Source: Orbilia blumenaviensis
Taxonomy: Eukaryota > Ascomycota > Orbiliomycetes > Orbiliales > Orbiliaceae
Assembly (NCBI GenBank): GCA_036872755.1
Contig: JAVHNS010000013.1
Span: 744,001-808,000, forward strand
Direction of reading: 5' to 3'
DNA length: 64,000 nucleotides
Shown: in pieces, positions 50,617 to 62,500 of the stretch
Layout: the number at the start of each line of letters is the position of its first letter
Position numbering within the stretch: the first letter of the stretch is position 1
Translations under genes and position numbers: made by a program
Notes under the pieces: model-generated
Seen by the model: only the letters and a program-made list of their open reading frames with translations
Databases searched by the model: none
What the model was told of the DNA's origin: nothing

Positions 50617-53600
50617 TGTGAATTTGATGGTGATGGTCGGTGGGTGGTGGTTGAAGGCGTAACGTTGAAAGCGTTGAAAGCGGGTAAGAGCGAGGGCCGG
50701 ATTGTTCGGATGATGACAGGGAAATTTGCCCGGCTTTTCGTTAACCACAGCCAACAATCAACAATAACCAACGAGAGACGGACTGTCTAGATATCGCTAG
50801 AGAGTGATGTCGAGGAGGGTGGGAGATGTATGGCGGAGGTGAGATGTATTGAGCTCGTAAAAGAGAGCAAGCTTTTTATCCTAATTGCCAGGAGCCCAGA
50901 GTGTGTACGCCTGTGTGTGTGGGTTATGTATGCGGGCGTCTGTGTTGTGAGGAGGTGTCGAAGAGAAGGCGACCCGAAACAGGTAACTGTAACTCTACTG
51001 TTCCGCGGCTTTTTGGAGGGAAGCGGACCAAAGTCAGAGGCTGGAGCTGTGCAGCTGCTGGATACTACGTTACGTTACTTGGCTTTCGCTTTATCGAAGC
51101 TGTCGCGGGTAGGTATCGTGTGTAATGCAAAATGTTCGTATGCAAGATCCAAGATCTGAAGATGGGGGAAAGGGAAAAGATTCGAGAACTTATAAATGAG
51201 AAAGAGAGAAGTGAAGGGGACCGGCTCTTGTCTTCCCTTTAACTAAGTACTTAGTAAGTATTATTCTGAAGAAAAGTAAAATGAATGCTGACGACACTAT
51301 TGATTCACCACAGGCGCTTGTTGATGCCTCCAGGAATGCATCTGGCAAGAAAGGGTCCTGGTCGGTACACCCATGGATGAGTGATGTACCGTGGAAGTAC
51401 CCGCCCCAATACCACCATGCTGACCCCTCGGCCACAAGGGAACATACGAAATACGAAAATTAACAGTCCCGCATACAGACACATCCACATCGCATGACAG
51501 AGGCCATGGCCAAAGCAAAAGCATGTCACTGGCTCGCATCACCATAGCAAAAAGCAGGGAAGACCAGGCGGGTCAGCAAGGTTTACGTCAAAGCCGGACA
51601 AGGGTCTGTCTCAAGCGAACAACATCCCGGTCGCGGAGGCCGGGACTCCACCGCTGTTGATTAGCCTGACGGGCTTCGAGACTAGCCCGTTGATTCGAAA
51701 GACCCGGCTGTCCCAGCAGGCTCAAAGGGGGAGGAGAATCGTCCATATTGCTGGTTGCAATAGCAATGCGAGGTGCCAGCGATATAGAGGCAGTCTAGAT
51801 GCATGCCAGAATATTAAAATTTTCATGTTGGATTCCTTGAAGCGGCATTCCTTCCGCAACGTCGACAGTGACAAGCTAAAGATATTCCCTGATGTATACC
51901 TGTATAACATTCATTTCGAGCTGGCACAGGAGCTCTAGAGGTGCCAATCTCGCTAGAGGCCACAAAAGATTCCGATGCTGCATGACCAATTGATGACGAT
52001 AGTCAGAGATCGCACAGCTAGTATGTAGAAATCCGGATCTGGAAAAACAACAAAGATGCCCTCACGCAACACGCATTCGAATCCAAGCTGAAGAGACCAA
52101 TTCTAGTAGACAATAGGGAGGCCCACTCTTGAACATCTAACAACGTGACTTCCGGGAAAAGAAAATCCAAAGAGGGATGTTTCTCAAATGGTCCGAGTTC
52201 TTAATTTGCATTATGACCACGAGACCAGTCCGGTTCGAATTTCCACACAATATGCGAAAAGCAGCACCACATTTTCCTTTAGAATCAATCAACACGGCGA
52301 CCTCCAAAATACAACAAGCTAATATCTGGATAGGAATCCTATTCATGGCCGTGGTAGCACAGACTTCTACGCGGTTATGATCTATAAAACCTTACCTTTA
52401 AGAGAGTTAATAGGCACCAGTGTTATTTTTAGTGAAAAATAAATGTCAAGCCGGGTAGACCTGGTCTCGTTGGTAGACCTAGTCGATGGGGTAGACTCGT
52501 ACGACTATATATGTGCACTGTTCTATCATAACCACGTTTACAAGTGTTTTGTATGTCCCTGAGTTTCCCCTAAAACTTTTCATCTGTGTACCGAGCAACA
52601 AAGAACATCAATCGCGTCATATAAGAAAAGGGCTAGAATTATATATCATCAACTGTTAATCCCTGTATCATCTAGGCTTCAAGATGGCTGATAAGTAGAC
52701 TATCCCGTTTTCCGGATACCTCTGGGGGTCAAGTATTGATAAGTATGCCCTTTACACTTCCTGGAGATCTTAAGTCAGTGGTCTTTCTTAATTTAGCGCA
52801 CAAATCTAGAATTCAGTTCAATTCAACTCCTACAGAGATGCGGCACTAGAATCAGAGGGAAGGTATGTCTAAAGGAATGGCTTGGGAAAAGTGGAAATAG
52901 GGCTACAAAGTTTTAATCGGTTCAATACATGACGGGTAGGGCCTAGGCCTCTTTAGAGTTCTGCGCAAAGCTAAGGGGGGGTTTTTACACTACTATCTAC
53001 CTTAATACCCCTAGAACATATTGATGAAGGCCGTTACTGACACTGCTCCCAATCGAATATTGTGGTAGCTTTAAATAATATGTATATTAGGAGTAAAAAG
53101 TATCATATTTGTGCGAGCTCTTGAGTTTGATTGTTCTTGGAATCATTGGGGTATCTGTATCCAGAGAAGGCTTTCCTAAGCCTTCCCATTGTGTAGTGAT
53201 AACATTACCTAACTATTAGGCTTAGATCGTTTCCAGATGATGTTACTCTTCGCATCTTCTTGAACTGTATCTACCTGTCTACTTACTGCCTAGCTAGGTT
53301 GTTTGTATGGTAGTTCCTACGAAATAGTTGGGTACACGGGAGGTAGTAGGAGGTAGTGCTGAGGGTGGAAGATCGTGTTACAGGTTTCCCATCAACACTA
53401 AACTCTGCGTTCCCAGTCCTAGTATTTAAACTAACCACCCATCCCCGCCTTCCATCCCCTTCCTTCCCCTGCCCACCCTGATCACATAACTATCATCAAA
53501 CATCATTGGTATCAACCTCTATCCTCTATCTCCCCCCACAATTCACTGGTTTTGCTCGAGCGATCGAAAGGCTGTCTGGAACTGTACTGTTATCTTCTAT

Positions 53601-53653
53601 CCTTACTTTCTTTCCCTTAATTATTCTTTCGTCTCCATCAATAATCCGTCATT
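50617..53653. other. Gene-free region, possibly with repeat relics
   Basis: Three kb with no supported gene. TG-rich sequence lies near 50915-50945. The frame 51657-51938 is open but motif-free. Around 52443-52520 the word GGTAGAC recurs three times. The last 250 bases are CT-rich and lead into the zinc-knuckle gene, consistent with its promoter and leader. Confidence 0.45.
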
Positions 53654-56171
53654 ATGTCTGGCTGGGAAACTGGTCCAGTTCAAGGTAAGTAATTATCTCC
53701 GTTTCTAGTGGCTAGTTTCCCTAGGCTTCTCTACAAGCTACCATTATTATATCTCCTCCATTCCTTCCCTTCAAGGCCACTGCTCCAGCCATTTTAATCT
53801 ACCAGAAGTGTCTTTCTCCTTCTTCTGCTAATTCAATCTCCCCTTTTATTTTTTGCAGTTGATGAAGGGGAATGGGTCCCCCCACCAATGCCTGTCTCTG
53901 CAGGTGAAACCACAAATAAAATATCCTCTGGTGACAACTTCTTCGACGATGCTGGCGAGGGTGAGGATCGGTATGTATCTAACCCTTGATAATTTAAGCA
54001 GTGTATAGCTTTTATCTAATAAAATTACCACGTCTTCCTAAGTCCTCGTGGTCCCCCCGGTGCCTGTCGTAAGTGTAACCAAGAAGGTCATTTCGCAGCC
54101 GAATGGTACGTCAATTTCTTCCCACTGCCAGCGAATTAGTATTCCCCTTACAAGCATCCTCTAACTTCTTTCAATAGCCCAAATCAGAAGTGCACTTCTT
54201 GCGGTCTCAAAGGGCACTCTGCCAGCGTTTGCCCTACTCCAAAGTGTGGGATCTGTAAAACTGAAGGCGACCACATTGCTTTCAACTGTCCCAAGAAGGA
54301 AGATTGTCGACACTGTGGAGAAGCCGGGCACATGGTTAAAGGTACGGATTTCAGGTTTCCGCTATCTTGATAAACTCTGTTCTAACGTTACGCAATAGAT
54401 TGCCCTGTCAAGGCGAATGAACCATGTCGTAACTGCCTCGAGACCGGCCATCGTGCTGGAGAGTGCACCAACCCACGCAAAATGCGATTCGGCGAGCCTA
54501 CTCCGGAGGGTGTAGTATTAAACCTTGACAAGAAGACTGAGGCTTGTTGGAACGCCATGATTCAGGCTGGAAAGGATCATGACCTTGACGCTTTTAAAGA
54601 TGTTAGTACCTCATATTTTCTCTTCTCCTCTCTGAAAGTCACCACAAAGCAGTTCACTTATCGATTTTCACTCGCAGGCGTTCTTCAAGTATGTTGGCTT
54701 GTGCCCGGACTCTACCTTTGAAACATTGCAGCACGCCTTCAACATAGAGGGAAAATTCATCTATAGTTTGGTCGCCATCGTAAGTTATTTCTTTCTAAGC
54801 CCTCGTCGAATCTTCAGAGTCACAAAGAAGAAGGAGAAGAAAAAGAGAAAGAAGTTCTAACCCGCCTTTCGCTTAAGAAAAAAGAGATAACCGCCACTCA
54901 AGTCATAGTCGACCTCCAAGGTAACATGGATAAAAAGTACGTTGTTACTTTTCAGACCTCTCTCAAAGGTCGACGGACCAAAGGTGCCGTCAAGGATCCC
55001 GAGAGGTTCCCTGCCGATGAAAACGAGAATATGGCCCGTTTGAAAGACGCTGGATTCGTCCAGGAGTCGTATGTCCCTTGGTGCTCTAACTGTAAAGGTG
55101 AGTTTTCAGTGGCCATTAACCTGTTAAATTGATACTAAAATAAAAATACGCTCTCTGGCAGAACGTGGTCATACTGCTCGAGGATGTCCTCAGGAGCGTC
55201 AAACCAGAGATCCCTCTGAGATTCCAACCGTCAAATGTGTCAACTGTGACCAGGAAGGCCATCGTGCCCGTGATTGTAAGGCCTCTATCTCACATACTAT
55301 ATATAACGCTTTGCTAATGAGCTTGAAGGCCCCCAGGAACGTAAACAGCGCAGAAACCCCAATGCTTGCCGCAACTGTGGTGAGGAAGGCCATGAATCCA
55401 AAGAATGCGAGAAGCCTCGTGATGCCTCCAATGTCCAATGCCGCAAGTGCGAGAAGATGGGTCATTTCTCTAAAGACTGCCCTGACGCCCCCAAATTCAC
55501 TTGTCGTAACTGCGATAAAGAGGTACGTTTTGCTTTCCTTCCTTCCACATAACAATCTTGCTAACATCAAAGAAAGGGTCACCGTGCTGCCGACTGCCCC
55601 GAACCAAAGAAGGCTATTACTTGCAATAACTGTGGTGAGGAAGGTCACCGACGCTCCGATTGTACTAACCCTCGTAAGATCATTTGCAACAACTGCGACG
55701 AGGAGGGACATATCGGACGTGATTGCCCTAAACCTAAAGACCCAGCCCGAATGAAGTGTCGCAACTGCGATGAAAGTAAGTTTTCTCTTCTTCGCTCTAA
55801 TTTTAAACAAAATGCTAATATATCTACCAATAGTGGGACACAGTGCCAAGGAATGCCCGAAACCTCGCGATATGATGCGCGTCAAGTGCAACGAGTGCGG
55901 GTAAGTACGACCGATGTTTTAATCCTGAGAAGCTAGATAACTAACAAAAATAATTTACAATAGGGAAATGGGACATTGGTCCAGAAATTGCACTAACAAG
56001 GGTACCAGTGGTGGTGATCCTTTCAACCCTGCTTCTGGTAGCGATCCTTTCAATGCTGCCTCTGGTAGTGGTGGCGGTGCTGACATCAGCAGCGCTCCTG
56101 CCACTGATACTGCTAATGAGGAGCTACCCTGGAAAGATGAACCCGAAGCCATTCCTGCTTCTGGCTGGTAG
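53654..56171 (+). CDS. Multi-zinc-knuckle (CCHC) protein of the CnjB/Gis2 type
   Basis: Twelve exons: 53654-53684, 53859-53970, 54043-54105, 54178-54341, 54399-54601, 54678-54779, 54818-55097, 55162-55275, 55329-55522, 55577-55775, 55834-55900 and 55964-56171 (578 residues). Fourteen CCHC knuckles are visible. Five come first (CRKCNQEGHFAAEC, CTSCGLKGHSASVC, an atypical CGICKTEGDHIAFNC with one extra residue, CRHCGEAGHMVKDC, CRNCLETGHRAGEC). A spacer of about 160 residues without knuckles follows, then nine more ending in CNECGEMGHWSRNC. The tail has a Gly/Ser repeat (GGDPFNPASGSDPFNAASGS). Several introns interrupt knuckles. CCHC knuckles bind single-stranded nucleic acid; yeast Gis2 and animal CNBP act in translation. 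Fungal relatives are annotated as CnjB transcription or splicing factors without strong evidence. Confidence 0.9.
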
Positions 56172-57043
56172 ATCGTGCCTTTTTTAGCCTTTTATATTCT
56201 TTAATTGTTCTATTTTCACAGTTTCGAAGTTGCAATGGTTTCGTGCAAACACTTCGAGAGGAGGGCATAGCCTGGATTATGACACTCGACAAAAACAGCA
56301 AGGGTTACTAAAGCCGTTAATCAAAAATAAGGGTTTTTATCCCTAATTTTCTCTTTTAATGCTCAAGAAGGACACTAAATCGATCGTTTTTGTTTTTCAG
56401 AACGGAAATGCACACTCGGAACTCATGATATAACCTCTGTGGTTTTCGGGATGGAAAAGTCAAATGTATCTAAAGCTTTAGTTTTCCTAGTGGAACAATA
56501 TACATTCCAGCTCCACCCTTAAAGAAGTTAGCTGCTGCGGCCCTGTTGAGTCCGTAAGTAAAATAGTTGTAATATCATTGTGTCACCTCCAAGCATTAGG
56601 AAGCTTGCGAAACATTACCCCATCACGTATCAAGTTACAGGTTACGCTGTGGTATTTTGAGCCCGTGTAACAACAAACTGTGTTGAGAAATTTTGATGCC
56701 AGCCGAAAAAGCAGACCAAGATTCGATTGGAGTCTGTTCGCAACTTCAAGAACCCAACCTGTCGGCTTCTACATTTACAATATCTCATAGGAACTATATA
56801 AATAGCTTCTATAGAAATGATAATGTTGTTTTCTACCTTGATGAAGAGGGCTGGCCCTGTTATTCGGCGGTCTTCGGGGCACGCCTCTCCCGCGACTGTC
56901 CCCAGCTTCACGCGCGGTACCACTCGAACTCTTAAAACCCTCGAACAGAATAAGCATATCGTTAGTATTCCCCTTTCACATGCATAAAATATTTAAAATA
57001 GATATTACACTATATATATAAAGCAGACAAGCTGACCGCATAA
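56172..57043. other. Intergenic region
   Basis: About 870 bases following the zinc-knuckle gene. Overlapping frames on both strands at 56642-56957 have no motifs. An undetected first exon of the next gene may lie here. Confidence 0.4.
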
Positions 57044-57646
57044 ACCCAGTATATCCACCCCTCTAACACCACTCCACCAACCTACACCCTCACCTACCTC
57101 TCCACAACCCCACCATCCCCAAAATTAGCAATAGGGACCACCACATCCATCCCACCAACCCCATCGAGTTTCACCGAAAACCCATATTTCCGAAACCTCT
57201 TGATGGATACACTATCTAAACATGCCGCTGAGGACCCAGACCTCATTAACGAAGCTTATGGAACCTGGGGTGCAGCAATGGGCGTAAAAGAATCTGTAGC
57301 GAAAGGGATGAAGAGGGATAGAAAATTACACACAGAAAGCACGGGTACTCCTAATACCAAAGCAGAGGAGGAAGCACAAGTCGACACTACATCAATCGGT
57401 GGGTTCCATCATGTGGTTGATAGGAGAACACCATATTATGGCGGTATGAGAATTCCAGAAAGTCAGGATATCCTAGGGAGTTTACAGGTTGACGGGCATG
57501 GGAAATTAGTTGGTGGGTTTGTGGAGTGTGAGAGCTATAGATTGGTTACTTCAGATGGAATTTTGGGACTGACGGAGTTTTTAGAGGAGAAGGTTAAGGA
57601 GAGGGTCCAAGAGGAGGAGACCAAGGGGAAATCAGCTGATCGATAA
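57044..57646 (+). CDS. Conserved-looking hypothetical protein, 5' end not resolved
   Basis: The frame is open from 57044 to the stop at 57644-57646. The first ATG is at 57203, but protein-like sequence continues upstream of it (SIPPTPSSFTENPYFRNLL). The true start is therefore probably in an upstream exon, for instance spliced at the CCCAG ending at 57048. The readable part has SKHAAEDPDLINEAYGTW, a Tyr-rich VDRRTPYYGGMRIPESQDI, then ILGSLQVDGHGKLVGGF and TSDGILGLTEFLEEKVKERV. I believe this order of blocks occurs in a small uncharacterised ascomycete family, but I cannot name it. No signal peptide or membrane segment is seen in the visible part. Confidence 0.5.
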   Translation, partial: TQYIHPSNTTPPTYTLTYLSTTPPSPKLAIGTTTSIPPTPSSFTENPYFRNLLMDTLSKHAAEDPDLINEAYGTWGAAMGVKESVAKGMKRDRKLHTESTGTPNTKAEEEAQVDTTSIGGFHHVVDRRTPYYGGMRIPESQDILGSLQVDGHGKLVGGFVECESYRLVTSDGILGLTEFLEEKVKERVQEEETKGKSADR

Positions 57647-58260
57647 CCATCTCGATAATTCGTGCAATCGCGATGCTGTCTGGGTGCCGCGAGACTAGTT
57701 AGATTGCATTAACTGTATATATCTTCACCGGCATAACAAAAGCATTCATATATGCTATTACTTAACGAGGTGTTAAATCCTGCAAACCTGTAAATAAAAC
57801 TCTACTGTTTTTGACAAATTTAAGAAACTGTACATTGAACTAAGAACTATGCATATGTCAAATCAATATAATTTCTTTTGACAGAACGTATATCTCAGCA
57901 CTGAACAATAAATACCGAACTAAGAAAGCCAGGAGACAAGAGGGTGAAATTCACCCTGTTAAGCTAAAATTTCAAGTCACAGGCACTCCGACACTCGTGT
58001 GTCAACCAAGCCCGCATGTAGAATAGTTGATAATGCATGCTAGTTAGTTTCTAAGCTGCTAGCTATATATTCGGCTTTTCCATAGAACATGGACGTATAC
58101 ATGTGGCCGGCTGGCAGACCCACATCTTGCTAGTAGGCTTAGATTTTGAGATTTAATGGTGCGAATTTCACCTACTTATAATTATATGTATATGCTGGAT
58201 TTCTCGCTTAGTCGTAGCATCAGACACTTATAGGCACGTATCCTAGCTTTCAAAGCACCC

Positions 58261-58291
<31 letters not shown>

Positions 58292-58582
58292 GGTACTCGA
58301 AAGAAAAGCCTAGCCTAAATACACACAGCTAAATACAAAAGAATTTTGATGAGGGATTGGACAGCTTTAAAGTATACACACACCCTTTATTACCATCCAC
58401 GTTCCAGTTTCTATTGTTCTAGGACTGCTCTTCTAGCCATCCCCGGCTAAGCAAGCACCCTTGTCAGAGCTCAACTCAACCGGCCAAAAAAAAACTCAAA
58501 ATACCACACCACCTTCCGAAACCATCTACATCGACGCCACTGAACAATGAAAAAAAAAAGCTTTCTAGAGCAAAAAGATTGG
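57647..58582. other. Gene-free region with poly-A tract
   Basis: About 940 bases of AT-rich sequence. A pure A run of 29 bases occupies 58261-58289. No coding region is seen. The part nearest 58582 is downstream of the tRNA gene. Confidence 0.5.
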
Positions 58583-58687
58583 TGATGAGAGTGGGATTCG
58601 AACCCACGCACGGTTACCCGTACCAGGATGTCACTTGTTAAGGTATAACCTTAACCTGGCGCCATAGACCAACTCGGCCATCTCACC
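58583..58687 (-). tRNA. tRNA-Leu (anticodon AAG) with intron
   Basis: The minus strand folds as a class II tRNA. The 7-bp acceptor stem is GGTGAGA with TCTCATC (one G-T pair). The D arm contains GGCCGAGTTGGT. The anticodon stem is CCAGG/CCTGG with loop TTAAGG..., giving anticodon AAG at the usual place. A long variable arm (ACGG/CCGT stem) marks the Leu/Ser/Tyr class, and the T arm is GTGGG-TTCGAAT-CCCAC. A roughly 20-base intron lies one base 3' of the anticodon, as in eukaryotic nuclear tRNAs. It contains ACCTTAA, complementary to the anticodon-loop TTAAGGT. The discriminator base is A, as expected for leucine. The exact intron ends are my estimate. Confidence 0.92.
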
Positions 58688-59555
58688 GTTGATTGTGTGC
58701 CGGCTAGCTCTCAGATGAGTACTCAAACCTACTGGGAATTGCGCGATACCTCCGAAGCCAACTTGGGGTTGATTGTGTCGTCACTTCGTTAGTGATATAG
58801 GGAAATGAACATGTCGGCCAGTTGACAAATTTCTGGCGGCTTTTAGATAAATCGCGGACAGCATGTATTTGAAGAGGCTTTGGAAGGAAGCTGCAGTTGT
58901 ATGTCTAGCTGCCAGCGCAGTTGACCAATGTGGTGATGGGAATTCGTGAAGGGCAAGTGACGATGGTAGTTATCAAAAGAAAGAAGAAAGACGGTTCGTT
59001 TTTGGTCGTTGGAGGTTTATATCAGTTTCAGAGATGGCGCGAAATATAGACTCTGCAGCATGTCGCTCATCTTGCCAACGACGTTCTCGAAAACTTCGTT
59101 GGGACTGGTCTTGTTGGAATTTATTTCTGATCACTACTAGGGATCTTACTATTACTCTGGGAACTATGATATGTACTTGAAAATCGCAATTCATTATCAA
59201 TATGCCGTGGCTAACTGTTATCCCCTTTTATCCTTCATTCTTCTCAAACTAGGCCCCTGCCATCCAACCAAGCTCAACTAAGAATATTAAACAACGGAAA
59301 AGTATAAGGAAAGGTATTAAGATTACAAAAAATGAAAGGGGTCATGTATTGTTGCTCAATCCGCCAAAGTCCAAAGAGTCTATGCAGTGAATATTTGCAG
59401 AGAATCGAAAACGAGGCCCGGTTTGCCTTCCACATCTACAATGGTAATGCGAATGCTCGGTCCGTCATGTATGATTAATTACTAGAGGGTATCTACGTTA
59501 GTATGTTTCGAATAGGGTTGCTAGTGCCCAGGGGGGGAGGGGGGATGTTAACTTA
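58688..59555. other. Intergenic region downstream of PLD1
   Basis: About 870 bases containing the tRNA 5' flank and the PLD1 3' region. The frame 58973-59200 has no motifs. Confidence 0.5.
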
Positions 59556-62500
59556 CTAAAGCTCGATCGGGGCCAACTGGTCAATACTATAAAGCCAGTT
59601 CCCACCTTCCGCCTCAGCAATCAACCATTCATACGGCCATACCACCAAATGTCCCACAATCAAACTCAGCAGCTCCTCGGCTACGTCCTTGTCCATAACT
59701 TCATCCGAAGCATGGAACTCCCGCTTACTATTCCTCGTTCCTGCTCTCTTCCTTCTCCTAACAGAAGCTGCAGGCCCAACACTGCTACCAGCGGCGCTAC
59801 CGCCAACCGTACTACCTGCTGGCGGCACAAGTCCACCAGATGTACCAGGCGGCCCGGTTCTCAGAGAAGTCTCTGAAAGCCTAGGGTCTCCACCATCTGG
59901 AGATTCCGAGGATCGTGTTTCCTTCTCATTGAGATTTTCGCCACCGGAGGTTGTGGGTTTGGCCAAATGCCCCTTGCCAGTCTCCCTTCTTACTTCCGTA
60001 TTTACTTCGTTCCTCTCCCTAATTCCGCCCTCGCCCTCGCCCAACCCGGTCTTTTCATTCAGGTTTTCTGTCTTGCCCCTCTCCTCTTCGTGGTGATGAG
60101 GCCCAATATGCAACTTCTCTGTCAATTTATCTATCTTCTCAGCCGCTTCAGGCGATATCTTTTCTCCAATCCTCTCTGGTAGCGTCACAGGCACTCCAAC
60201 TCCGGGGGCCGCTTGACCAGACCTGCTCCTCTTCTGGTGCTGGGTCGATGGCTTATCTCCATCCTGTGATGCAGCAAACTTGTCCGCGTAGGCCATATAC
60301 TCCTTATACTGTGCCCAACTCTTTACCTCGTTGTCAGGCATACACCTGAATACCTCCCTGAAGATCTTTGTATTGTTCACGGCGATCTTATGCCAGGTAT
60401 CGAGATAAAACGAATCATTAAGTGGGTCGACGAAGTGATCCGAGTCCACGAAGGGCTGCTTGATCTCCGAGTAAAGCGGATGCGAAGGCTTCATCGGCGG
60501 CAACGTTCCTTGACTGAGACGAGGCGCGGCCGGCCCTCCGATATCCATATCACTCGTAGGCGGCAGCGGCGGTAGTTGGCTGGATAGAGGGAGCCCGAGT
60601 TCAGAAGAGTTCAGCCTCTGAGTCGGGATTGGTGGCAGCAGCTCAGCGTTTCCGGAGATAGTGGTCTCCTCTTCATGGTGGCTATCTACAGAAGCGGGTT
60701 TGCCTTTTGCAGAGTGCCCGTGGTAATCCCTTCCGCTTTCCAAGGAACTTCGAACGATTCCGGTATCGACCTGGCTGAAACTAGATGTAAATTCATAACC
60801 ATCTTGTCCCAGCTTCCTATCCATTGCGGTAACCGGTCGTCCTTCTTGTCCCCGGCTATATTCTTCGGCGGCTTTCATGTGGTCAATTCCCAAACCCTGA
60901 ACATCTTTCCCTCTATCTCTAACTCTAGGATCACTTGTGACCTTCTTGTGAGATATAATGTTTGGATTGTTCGCCTGCTCCCAGTCAACGTCATGGTTGA
61001 AACTCGAAAGCTTCTCAACGCGGTTAACGGCATCGACATCCCCTGGCCTTACAGGAGGCGAGGAACCAGGCGCCCCGGCATAACTTGGCCCAGCATGACT
61101 TGGCCCAGCGATCCCAGAAATACCCGACCTAAGCGAACCAGAATCAAGGTCAGTAGTCGCACGCGTGGTAATGCTATTTCCATCATGCCATCTGTGTTCT
61201 GACCCTGTTTCGTCGGCTTCTTCGGCCGCTCTTTCTTGAACCATGAGCTCGTCAACGTCGATTCCGAGATGCTCGCGCATGAGACGGAGTCGGAGAGTAT
61301 GTGCAAAGCGGCCAACTAGGTAGGGGCGTCCAGCCATGGTGGACCAGATTGTGTCCTGGTCTCTAACGACTGCCGCGACTTCCGAGTCACGGAAGCCGAG
61401 CATAGATCGCTCGTTGATGTTGGCGGACCCGATGATCGCAATACGGTCATCCACAACCATACACTATACACATTAGCATTCAAAGAGACATATAGGTTGT
61501 GAGGACTAAATACCTTAGCGTGAATGTATAACTGTTCAGTAACCAACTGTTGCTGGGGGCCAATTTTGCCCCAACTTCTCAGTGCATAAAACTGGATGTA
61601 GTCTTCAGGCTCGATACCGTTGGCCTTCAATTTGCCGAAGATACTCCCCTCTCCACGGCAGATACTCCTAAACTGGCATTGCATGATCAATCGTACGCTG
61701 CTACCGTCTGGTTGATCAACACTAGATTGGAAACCTGGCAGAAGAGGTAAGACGATAATGGCCCTCCAGTCTTCGTCATTCTTATGCGCTCTGATAATGC
61801 GCTCCACAAGTGCATCACCGATGGAGTTTTCCATCTTTGTTCCGTCTGGCAATTCACCTGAGGTAATAAAGAATTGATTTTCGATGTAAACCAAATGATC
61901 GCTTGTTTCGATAGCCTTAAGATACGCATTGAGGATCGAGTGCTCGTTCTTGTCCACCGTACCCGTCGACCATGCACAAGCACTACGAAGCATCTGAACC
62001 TCACAGGAACCGCTAATTCCTAGAGACTCGATCTCCTGATCTGTGAAGTCCGGCGGTGGAAGCAAGAACGGGGTTGGCCTCGATGGCGTACGTTGTCTGA
62101 GAAGGTAATTCCAACGCTGAACGAAATGCCGTGTCAGATCCCTGGCAGGCTGTCCGACAACCTGCATGGAAATATCATGCCACGGCATTCGTGGCGTTTT
62201 CTGGCGTTCGTACATATCTTCATATGGCTTGTTAAGCTCATAAAAGTCTTCGACGCGAGGATTGGAATAGTCCTTCCCAGGCCAAAGCTGGTATTTATCT
62301 GGATCTTTAGGACCGGTCTCGTCAAAGCCGGTAAATTTATCGTCTACTAGCGCGTGCTGTGGCGTATCCCATCTGCCGAAGCAGAGATCTAGCCCGCCGA
62401 GGAACACAACTGTATGATCAACGATCAACAGCTTCTCGTGGTGGGCCCAGAAGAAGGTGTTCTGGCGGAGCTGGTTTGGCGAACGTTGGACGTAAATATT

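Noticed and set aside
51657..51938. 93-residue frame between the MARVEL and zinc-knuckle genes
   Set aside because: It is open but unsupported: no recognised motif, no signal peptide and no splice-linked partner exon.
52443..52670. Possible solo LTR (TGTCAAGCC... with TATATATG and a CAACAAAGAACATCAATC-like end)
   Set aside because: Only a general resemblance; I could not find inverted ends, a target-site duplication or a second copy in the window.
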